A DNA stretch of 64,000 nucleotides from JAEUIE01 sp035430005 (lineage in GTDB: Bacteria; Planctomycetota; Planctomycetia; Gemmatales; HRBIN36): assembly GCA_035430005.1 (NCBI GenBank), contig DAOMFV010000012.1, forward strand, positions 1-64,000. The letters are read 5' to 3'. This document shows positions 58,147 through 64,000 of this stretch, piece by piece. Below the pieces are notes generated by a model. It searched no databases. It was not told where the DNA came from and saw only the letters and a program-made list of their open reading frames with translations. Both the position numbers and the translations under genes were made by a program. Each line of letters starts with the position of its first letter. Position 1 is the stretch's first letter.

Positions 58147-60159
58147 ATGCCCCCTGCCCAGGAAATCGCCAAGCTTCGTGAAGAGATCACCAGGCACGAC
58201 CGCCTCTACTACACGGAAGCGGCTCCGGTCATTTCGGATCGTGAATACGACAAGCTCATGCACCGGCTTCTCGAACTGGAGAAGCAGCACCCGGAGTTGG
58301 TGACGTCGGATAGCCCCTCGCAGCGAGTTGGTGGTGAACCCATCGAAGGCTTCGTGCAGGTTCGCCACAGCGTGCCCATGCTTTCAATTGACAACACTTA
58401 CAACGACAACGAACTCCGTGAGTTCGATCAGCGTGTCCGCAAGTTGCTCGGCACCGATGACTTCCATTACCTCGTCGAACAGAAGGTCGATGGTGTCTCC
58501 GCATCGCTGGTCTACGAGAATGGTGTGCTGACCCAGGCAGCGACCCGGGGCGATGGCGTGGTGGGTGACGACATTACCCATAATGTCAGAACGATTCGAG
58601 ATGTCCCGCTCCGGTTACCCTCGAATGCCAAATACCCCGCCCGGCTCGAAGTCCGGGGCGAAATCTACATGACTAACGCTGAGCTCTCCCGGCTGAACGT
58701 CATTCAGAAGGAGCGGGGCGAGAACATCCTCAAGAACCCTCGCAATCTCACCTCTGGCACACTGAAGCTGCTCGACCCCCGCCTCGCCGCTGAACGCAAG
58801 CTGCACATGTTCGCCTATGGCGAAGGTTCACTCGACGGCCTGCCCGTCAAGGATCATGGCGGCTTCCTCGAGTTCATCAAGGCGTTGGGGCTTCCTGTCG
58901 TTACACACAGTCAGCCACTCAAGACCATCGACGAAGTACTCGCCTACTGCCAGGCAGACCTCGAGAACAAGCACAGCCTCGAGTACGAAACCGACGGAAT
59001 GGTGATCAAGGTCAATCGTTATGACCAGCGATTGAAACTCGGCGTGACCAGCAAGGCCCCACGCTGGGTAATCGCTTACAAGGTGGAAATCTGGGAAGCC
59101 ACCACGACCATCAATTCGGTCACGCTGCAAGTGGGCAAGACGGGAGCCATCACTCCCGTTGCTGAACTGGCTCCCTGTGAAATCGATGGCACCACCGTCA
59201 GCCGAGTGAGTCTGCACAATTTCGATGACATCGCCCACAAGGACATCCGCATCGGCGACAGCGTCGTTGTTGAAAAGGCGGGCAAAATCATTCCCCATGT
59301 GGTCCGTGTGGAACTGGAGAAACGGCCCGCCAAGAGCAAACCGCTGCTGCCTCCCACCAAGTGCCCCGTGTGTGGCGGTGAAGTCGAAAAGGACGAAGGC
59401 GGCACCTACCTGCGGTGCATCAACCCCGGCTGCCCGGCCCAACTTAAAGAACGGCTGCGCTTCTATGCCACCCGCCCTGCCATGGATATCGAAGGCCTGG
59501 GGCCGGCTGTCATTGATCAACTAGTCGATCAGGGGCTCGTAAAGACTTTACCCGATCTGTATGAACTTGATCTGGAGAAATTGCTCACCCTCGAACGCAT
59601 GGGGGAGAAGTCAGCCCAGAACCTTATCGATGGCATCGCCGCCAGCAAGACCCAAGGCCTGGGGCGTGTGCTGGCTGGGCTGACGATCCGCCACGTGGGC
59701 GTCAGCAACTCTCGGCTGTTGGCCGGCGAGTTTGGTTCCATCGACGACCTCATCGAAGCACCGGTCGAAAGGCTTTCGCAAATCGAAGGTATCGGTCCCA
59801 TCGTGGCTGAGAGTGTGCATGCTTTCTTTCAGTCGAAGGCCAATCGCCAACTGATTGAACGGCTCAAGAAGTCGGGCGTGAAGCTGACCGAAGAGAAGAA
59901 AGCCAAGCCCAAGCAGGCCGAAGGAGCAGGGCTCGATGGCCAAACCTTCGTCGTCACCGGTACGATGGTCCGTTTTGGTCGAGATGAGATCGAGCAACTC
60001 ATCCGCGATCACGGCGGCAAAACATCATCAAGTGTCAGCAAGAAAACGAACTACGTCGTCGCCGGGGACAAGGCTGGCAGCAAGCTGGACAAGGCGAAGA
60101 CATTTGGGGTTCCGGTGATTAGTGAGGAGGAGTTGTTGGCGATGGTGAAGGTGAAGTAG
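58147..60159 (+). CDS. ligA: NAD-dependent DNA ligase
   Basis: LigA seals nicks in duplex DNA using NAD+. From ATG 58147 the product is 670 residues, the standard length. It has the Ia domain (YYTEAAPVISDREYDKLMHRLLELE), the adenylation domain with active-site Lys113 in EQKVDGVSAS (consensus KxDG), LEVRGEIYM, an OB fold (TLQVGKTGAITPVAEL), a four-Cys zinc finger (CPVCGG...CINPGCP), a helix-hairpin-helix region and a C-terminal BRCT domain (LDGQTFVVTGTM). GAGG stands eight bases before this start; a second ATG at 58138 lies inside the repeat end. Convergent with trpB, one base apart. Confidence 0.96.
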   Translation: MPPAQEIAKLREEITRHDRLYYTEAAPVISDREYDKLMHRLLELEKQHPELVTSDSPSQRVGGEPIEGFVQVRHSVPMLSIDNTYNDNELREFDQRVRKLLGTDDFHYLVEQKVDGVSASLVYENGVLTQAATRGDGVVGDDITHNVRTIRDVPLRLPSNAKYPARLEVRGEIYMTNAELSRLNVIQKERGENILKNPRNLTSGTLKLLDPRLAAERKLHMFAYGEGSLDGLPVKDHGGFLEFIKALGLPVVTHSQPLKTIDEVLAYCQADLENKHSLEYETDGMVIKVNRYDQRLKLGVTSKAPRWVIAYKVEIWEATTTINSVTLQVGKTGAITPVAELAPCEIDGTTVSRVSLHNFDDIAHKDIRIGDSVVVEKAGKIIPHVVRVELEKRPAKSKPLLPPTKCPVCGGEVEKDEGGTYLRCINPGCPAQLKERLRFYATRPAMDIEGLGPAVIDQLVDQGLVKTLPDLYELDLEKLLTLERMGEKSAQNLIDGIAASKTQGLGRVLAGLTIRHVGVSNSRLLAGEFGSIDDLIEAPVERLSQIEGIGPIVAESVHAFFQSKANRQLIERLKKSGVKLTEEKKAKPKQAEGAGLDGQTFVVTGTMVRFGRDEIEQLIRDHGGKTSSSVSKKTNYVVAGDKAGSKLDKAKTFGVPVISEEELLAMVKVK

Positions 60160-60160
60160 C

Positions 60161-61381
60161 TTACCCCACATCCAACCCCTGCAACCTCGCCACCTCAAAG
60201 CAATCCTTATCACCACGCCCACTGAAGCAGACGACGACGATATTATCCTTGGGCAGCCTGGCGGCAATCTTCATGGCTTCCACGACACCATGTGATGTTT
60301 CGAGAGCAGGGATGATTCCTTCCATTCTGCTGCAAAGCTGGAACCCTGCGAGGGCAGCATCGTCTTCGGTTTGGGTGTAGCTCACCCGTCCGAGCTCTTT
60401 CCAGTAGCTGTGTTCAGGGCCAACGCCGGGATAGTCCAAACCTGCGGAGACAGAGTGTACGTCAGCGGTCTGGCCATCTTCGTCTTGCAGAACATAACTG
60501 TAGGTGCCATGCAGCACGCCAGGTTTACCAAGGCTGAGGGTAGCGGCATGCTGGCCGGGTTGAATGCCCCGTCCCCCGGCTTCAACACCAACGAGTTTGA
60601 CACCGGTGTCATCCACAAAAGGATAGAACATGCCCGCCGCGTTGGAACCGCCGCCGACACAGGCGATGACGACATCGGGAAGTCTGCCCAGTTGATTCAT
60701 GGACTGTTGCCTGGTTTCCCGACCGATGACGCTCTGGAAATCGCGGACGATAAGGGGGAAGGGGTGCGGGCCGACAACGGAACCCAGGATGTAGTGTGTG
60801 GTTTCGACGGTGCCCATCCACTCGCGCATCGCTTCGTTGACCGCATCACGCAGCGTTCTGCTGCCGGTAGTCACTTCGAATACTTCCGCACCAAGGGCAC
60901 GCATCTTGAAGACGTTGAGCTTCTGCCGGCGGATATCCTCAGCACCCATGTAGACCCGGCAAGGCAGGCCAAAGAGGGCACAGGCGGTAGCAGTCGCCAC
61001 GCCATGCTGGCCGGCACCCGTTTCTGCAATCACCCGGGGCTTGCCCATGCGTTTGGTGAGCAGTGCCTGGCCGATGGTGTTGTTGATCTTGTGGGCGCCG
61101 GTATGGAGCAGGTCTTCCCGCTTCAGAAAGATGCGAGCGCCACCGGCTTGTTTGGTCAAACGTTCAGCAAAGGTCAGTGGTGTGGGCCGTCCGACGTAGT
61201 TGTTGAGATACCCTGTCAATTCCTTTTGGAACGCGGGATCACTCCGGGCCTCTTCGTAGGCGGCGCTGAGTTGATCGAGGGCATGTATCAAGGTTTCGGG
61301 AACGTACCGGCCTCCGAACGAGCCGTAGCGGCCGGCTGCGTCGGGAACCTGGGAGCATTTACCGGGCAGGGGTGCAGTCAT
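60161..61381 (-). CDS. trpB: Tryptophan synthase beta chain
   Basis: TrpB condenses indole with serine to make tryptophan. The 406-residue product from ATG 61381 has GRYGSFGGRYVPETL, GRPTPLTFAERL, the PLP-lysine motif KREDLLHTGAHKINNTIGQA, ETGAGQHGVATATACALFGL, the glycine loop CVGGGSNAAGMF and the C-terminal VVVCFSGRGDKDCFEVA. All hallmark residues of the TrpB1 type are present. trpA is not adjacent, so the trp genes appear scattered. An in-frame ATG at 61390 is also possible. Confidence 0.96.
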   Translation of the reverse strand: MTAPLPGKCSQVPDAAGRYGSFGGRYVPETLIHALDQLSAAYEEARSDPAFQKELTGYLNNYVGRPTPLTFAERLTKQAGGARIFLKREDLLHTGAHKINNTIGQALLTKRMGKPRVIAETGAGQHGVATATACALFGLPCRVYMGAEDIRRQKLNVFKMRALGAEVFEVTTGSRTLRDAVNEAMREWMGTVETTHYILGSVVGPHPFPLIVRDFQSVIGRETRQQSMNQLGRLPDVVIACVGGGSNAAGMFYPFVDDTGVKLVGVEAGGRGIQPGQHAATLSLGKPGVLHGTYSYVLQDEDGQTADVHSVSAGLDYPGVGPEHSYWKELGRVSYTQTEDDAALAGFQLCSRMEGIIPALETSHGVVEAMKIAARLPKDNIVVVCFSGRGDKDCFEVARLQGLDVG

Positions 61382-61431
61382 GGAGATCAATCAAAATAGG
61401 GAAGATGCCATCATTGTACAAAGCGAACTGG

Positions 61432-61842
61432 CTACGTTCTGTGTGGTTCATTGTCAAACTGTTCAGCAATACGAGTCAAAAGCGTTGCAGCCGGTTGAGC
61501 GTAGGCCTTGATCCACCGTTCGTAGACGTGCTGAACCGGAACGACGTTGAGATAGTGCAGCTTGCATCGGCCCTGCCTTTTGGTGATGAGCAGTTCAGCC
61601 TCTTCGAGCACCCGCAGGTGCAGCATCACGGTGCATCGATCAAGATCAGAGAGATGATCACAGAACTCGGTTGTCATCCGGGGCTGCTCCTGCACCAGGT
61701 CGAGCATCGCCCGGCGATCCCGGTTAGCGAGCGCCTTGAAGACAAGGTCTTCTTTCTTTCGCTCCTTCGCTGTTATACCTGATGAGTTGCCCATCGGTCG
61801 TTGCTTCACCGAATCTCCTCCTTGCTCTTTACCGGCAGTCAT
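61432..61842 (-). CDS. ArsR-family transcriptional repressor
   Basis: The 136-residue product has a winged helix-turn-helix: KEDLVFKALANRDRRAMLDLVQEQPRMTTEFCDHLSDLDRCTVMLHLRVLEEAELLITKRQGRCKLHYLN. This is the ArsR/HTH_5 pattern with a short N-terminal arm and a C-terminal helix. It does not carry the classic metal-binding Cys box, so the signal is probably not arsenic. It is divergent from an AHSA1/SRPBCC gene, a frequent partnership, and an inverted repeat stands between them. Confidence 0.88.
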   Translation of the reverse strand: MTAGKEQGGDSVKQRPMGNSSGITAKERKKEDLVFKALANRDRRAMLDLVQEQPRMTTEFCDHLSDLDRCTVMLHLRVLEEAELLITKRQGRCKLHYLNVVPVQHVYERWIKAYAQPAATLLTRIAEQFDNEPHRT

Positions 61843-61847
61843 GATAT

Positions 61848-61863
61848 GTTATATTATTATAAC
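61848..61863. promoter_or_regulatory. Operator-like palindrome GTTATA-N4-TATAAC
   Basis: The 6-bp arms are perfect and lie just before the ArsR start and 30 bp before the SRPBCC start, in an AT-rich patch in a GC-rich window. It is a likely shared operator for the divergent pair; the binding itself is inferred. Confidence 0.6.
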
Positions 61864-61892
61864 GTATTGTCAAACCCCTCCGGGAGCCTTTC

Positions 61893-62381
61893 ATGTCGCC
61901 TCGCAATTACACCGTTCAGACCAAGATCAACAAGCCGGTGCGCATCGTCTTCGACGCCATCGTTCAGGCTGACCACATGTGCAAGTACTTCGTCGACAAG
62001 ACCAGCGGCCCGCTGGTCGAAGGTAAGGTCATCACCTGGAATTGGGGCCAGTGGGGCGACTACCCTGTTACCGTCACCAGGCTGGTACCCCACAAACTCA
62101 TCGAACTGGAAGCCAACAGCACTGCCTGGAAGAAGACGACCGGAGCGGGATACAGCGTCAAGATGCTCTTCGAGCTCGAACCGCTGAGCGACACCAGCAC
62201 ATTGCTTACGATCAGCGAAGCGGGCTGGCTGCACGATGAGCCAGGCTACAAAGCCAGTCACGAAAACTGTGGCGGTTGGACGCATATGGCCCTCTGCCTG
62301 AAAGCGTACCTGGAATATGGTCTAGACCTTCGAGGACTATCCCCTGAGATTCCTAATCCAGCAACTCCAGTCGTCAGCTAA
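61893..62381 (+). CDS. SRPBCC/AHSA1-family protein
   Basis: The 162-residue product shows the AHSA1 pattern: NYTVQTKINKPVRIVFDAIVQADHMCKYFVDKTSGPLVEGKVITWNWGQWGDYPVTVTRLVPHKLIELEA, and a C-terminal helix GGWTHMALCLKAYLEYGLDLR. START-like folds bind hydrophobic ligands or act as co-chaperones. With the divergent ArsR gene it forms a common ArsR/SRPBCC stress-response style pair. Confidence 0.9.
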   Translation: MSPRNYTVQTKINKPVRIVFDAIVQADHMCKYFVDKTSGPLVEGKVITWNWGQWGDYPVTVTRLVPHKLIELEANSTAWKKTTGAGYSVKMLFELEPLSDTSTLLTISEAGWLHDEPGYKASHENCGGWTHMALCLKAYLEYGLDLRGLSPEIPNPATPVVS

Positions 62382-62436
62382 TGCCAGATCGTTGGTGAGA
62401 TGCTACGTTATAGGCATCTCACCAAGGAACCTACCA

Positions 62437-63138
62437 ATGGCAGCCGCCAGGAAAACGAAGAAAAAAACCAAACGCAAACCGAAGAAATCCACTGTCCAAA
62501 AGAGCGCTGCTCGAAAGAAGCCGGCTCCTCGCAAGAAACCTTCCAAGCCAAGGCTACATTCGCTGGCTGTTCTCAAAAAGGAACTAACCCGTCATACGGA
62601 TGCCATCTGCAAGGCTGCGCTCAACAAAGAATACCAAAGCATGTGCCGGATGATGGTGAAGGGATTCTGCATCGAGGAGTCGCCCGGTCGCAAAGGGGAC
62701 ATCAAAACCTGGGCTGCTGCCGTGGTGGGGGCAGTGGGGTATGTCAATGCACTGTTCAAGAAAGGCAGCGAACCGCATCTGACCAAAGCTCAGGTTGCCA
62801 AGAAGGCAGGGGTTCCGCTGGCGGAGTTCAACAAGCATCTCAAGATCATGATTAACGGATTTGACCTGATCGAGTACGATCCCGATTTCACGCTGCCCAG
62901 CATGATCCCGATGAACCCGTTGATTGCAATGGCGACATCACCCACGCTGCTGAGCGAAGACGAGAACCAGATCACGATCTGCGATGCACAAGTCTGCTGC
63001 GGTGGAGAAAGCTGCTCCATGGAAGAATGCGCCGAAGGCGAGTGTTCCATGGAAGGATGCGAACGGGAGGACTGCTGTCAGAATCAGGCTGTGCCAACAG
63101 GCCGGGAGCAGGAACAACCAGCGGTGATGCCGGCGTAA
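62437..63138 (+). CDS. DUF6398-like protein with basic N-terminus and Cys-rich tail
   Basis: From ATG 62437 the product is 233 residues. The first 40 residues are a Lys/Arg/Ala/Pro tract (ARKTKKKTKRKPKKS) likely to bind nucleic acid. The middle, about 50-140 (DAICKAALNKEYQSMCRMMVKGF...KTWAAAVVGAVGYVNALFKKG...TKAQVAKKAGVPLAEFNKHL), resembles DUF6398 with a helix-turn-helix. The C-terminus has a cluster of cysteines (VCCGGESCSMEECAEGECSMEGCEREDCC) that could bind metal. The combination is unusual. The function is unknown. Confidence 0.8.
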   Translation: MAAARKTKKKTKRKPKKSTVQKSAARKKPAPRKKPSKPRLHSLAVLKKELTRHTDAICKAALNKEYQSMCRMMVKGFCIEESPGRKGDIKTWAAAVVGAVGYVNALFKKGSEPHLTKAQVAKKAGVPLAEFNKHLKIMINGFDLIEYDPDFTLPSMIPMNPLIAMATSPTLLSEDENQITICDAQVCCGGESCSMEECAEGECSMEGCEREDCCQNQAVPTGREQEQPAVMPA

Positions 63139-63149
63139 ACGATGTAGAC

Positions 63150-63188
63150 AAGCAATAAGCCCTCGGAATTCCGAGGGCTTATTGCTTG
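63150..63188. terminator. Bidirectional terminator
   Basis: AGCAATAAGCCCTCGGAA and TTCCGAGGGCTTATTGCT form an 18-bp perfect palindrome with A-rich and T-rich edges. It serves the convergent DUF6398-like and rplI genes. Confidence 0.9.
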
Positions 63189-63210
63189 CTGTAACACTTG
63201 TGAAGTCTAG

Positions 63211-63798
63211 TTACTTCTTATCAGCCTGGTTGATGACGAGCACCTTGATAGCGGTGTCGATTTCGGGGGCAAGACTGAGCTTCACTTCGTAGAGGCCCAG
63301 TTCCTTGATCACGCCTTCGAGCTTGACAGCTTCGACATCGACGACGAGGTTCTGCTGCTTGAGAGCGGCGACGATCTCAGCGGCGCTGACGGAGCCATAG
63401 AGATGGCCTTCTTCGTTGGCGTTCGACTGGATGGTGACGCTGACGCGCTGGAGCTGCTCAGCCATGGCACGAAGATCAGCCAGCTTGGCTTCGCGAATCT
63501 TCTGCACCTTGATCTTGTGCAGTTCGAGGAGCTTAGTGTTGTGCGAGGTGACATAGGTTGCCAGGCCGCGGGGCATCAGGTAGTTGCGGCCATAGCCCAT
63601 CTTGACCTCGACGACATCGCCGGCTTTGCCGACATGGGTGACGTCTTCGATCAGCATGATCTGCATGCCGCCATGCTTGCCGCGGGGCACGTGATGATGC
63701 TTGACCTTCTTTTGAGGCAGTTTCTTCTTAGGCTCAGCCGCCTTAGCGGAGGCCTTGGACTTCTTTTCGGTCTTGGGTGCGGTTGCTGTTTTTGCCAT
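63211..63798 (-). CDS. rplI: 50S ribosomal protein bL9 with basic N-terminal extension
   Basis: The bL9 core starts at about residue 45 (MQIMLIEDVTHVGKAGDVVEVKMGYGRNYLMPRGLA) and continues with the long connecting helix (LLELHKIKVQKIREAKLADLRAMAEQLQ) and the C-terminal domain (LYGSVSAAEIVAALKQQNLVVD). The 44-residue extension before it (KTATAPKTEKKSKASAKAAEPKKK) is Lys/Ala-rich and includes KHHHVPRGKHGG. Length 195 versus about 150 normally. An internal start cannot be excluded, but the ATG at 63798 keeps an ordinary 46-bp gap to ssb. Confidence 0.94.
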   Translation of the reverse strand: MAKTATAPKTEKKSKASAKAAEPKKKLPQKKVKHHHVPRGKHGGMQIMLIEDVTHVGKAGDVVEVKMGYGRNYLMPRGLATYVTSHNTKLLELHKIKVQKIREAKLADLRAMAEQLQRVSVTIQSNANEEGHLYGSVSAAEIVAALKQQNLVVDVEAVKLEGVIKELGLYEVKLSLAPEIDTAIKVLVINQADKK

Positions 63799-63844
63799 GG
63801 CTCTTATCGGGGTTCAGTGTTTATGTTTCGGGGTTGTGTTTCAG

Positions 63845-64000
63845 TTAGAAAGGAATCTCGTCCTTGCCGCCCACGCTCTCATCGGGAGCAAAGTTCGGCG
63901 TGGAATCGGAACCTTCATCGGGATTCGGAGCATCGTAATGGTTGGAAGCAGGGGCCGAGCGGGCTCCGCCACCTGAACCACCTTCGCGGCTGTCGAGGAA
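63845..64000 (-). CDS. ssb: Single-stranded DNA-binding protein, C-terminal part
   Basis: The window ends inside the gene. The visible 51 residues are a flexible Gly/Ser/Pro-rich linker (DSREGGSGGGARSAP...) and the acidic tip ending DEIPF, the conserved SSB tail that docks repair and replication partners. The OB fold lies beyond base 64000. The order ssb then rplI on the same strand matches the common rpsF-ssb-rplI type of operon. Confidence 0.9.
   Translation of the reverse strand, partial: FLDSREGGSGGGARSAPASNHYDAPNPDEGSDSTPNFAPDESVGGKDEIPF

Noticed and set aside
1..64000. CRISPR arrays, tRNA and rRNA genes
   Set aside because: No regularly spaced direct repeats with unique spacers, no clear T-arm GGTTCGAATCC patterns with acceptor pairing, and no rRNA blocks were recognised by eye. 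A tRNA could still be missed without a scanning program.

Overview
The window reads as chromosomal DNA of a planctomycete, most likely of the Gemmata lineage (inference). The evidence is a DUF1592-type cytochrome gene followed by a Tat-exported DUF1552 gene, a surface protein opening with the LEDRTVPA form of the planctomycete N-terminal motif, lipid A genes (lpxD, lpxI), a Ser/Thr kinase fused to a TPR-like region, and many long intergenic palindromes. No tRNA, rRNA, CRISPR array or intact insertion sequence was recognised.

Layout. 1-2.7 kb: 5' part of ruvB, moaA, and a cluster of cysteine-free bL33 and bL31 with a small basic ORF. 2.7-12.1 kb: a GT87-like membrane protein, a membrane protein overlapping a secreted sialidase-like gene, a MoxR ATPase, an RMD1/DUF155 protein, an SMP-30 protein and ComEC. 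12.2-20 kb: a Ser/Thr kinase, prfB with its programmed frameshift, a degenerate sensor kinase-receiver protein and transketolase. 20-24.3 kb: the DUF1592/DUF1552 pair and bS21. 24.4-32.4 kb: accessory genes, including a HARE-HTH/GIY-YIG protein, a methyltransferase, a surface protein, DUF3224 and a TatD-like hydrolase. 31-39 kb: an RND adaptor and pump with a sigma-54 promoter candidate, converging on a histidine kinase/sigma-54 activator operon. 39-41.4 kb: lpxD and lpxI, separated by a MITE-like element with an 8-bp target duplication. 41.5-52.4 kb: two small membrane proteins and a three-gene operon of unrecognised function. 52.5-64 kb: DUF1761, lgt with an inserted PDZ domain, a retron-like reverse transcriptase with a candidate msr-msd RNA, tsf, rpsB, ligA, trpB, an ArsR/SRPBCC pair, a DUF6398-like protein, rplI and the 3' end of ssb.

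The two best candidates for undescribed biology are: (i) the retron-like locus between tsf and lgt, where a 15-bp perfect inverted repeat encloses a highly structured 137-nt segment just upstream of the RT; and (ii) the 42.7-52.4 kb operon, encoding two large membrane-anchored proteins with caspase-like folds that appear to have lost both catalytic residues (one also carries a VWA domain with an intact MIDAS motif), followed by a large secreted protein.

A second theme is the density of palindromic repeats. At least three families are present in two or three copies, and further single palindromes occur. They sit almost only in gaps between genes and often form gene ends. Start codons were revised where an open frame ran upstream into a repeat, a noncoding RNA, or past a better ribosome-binding site.
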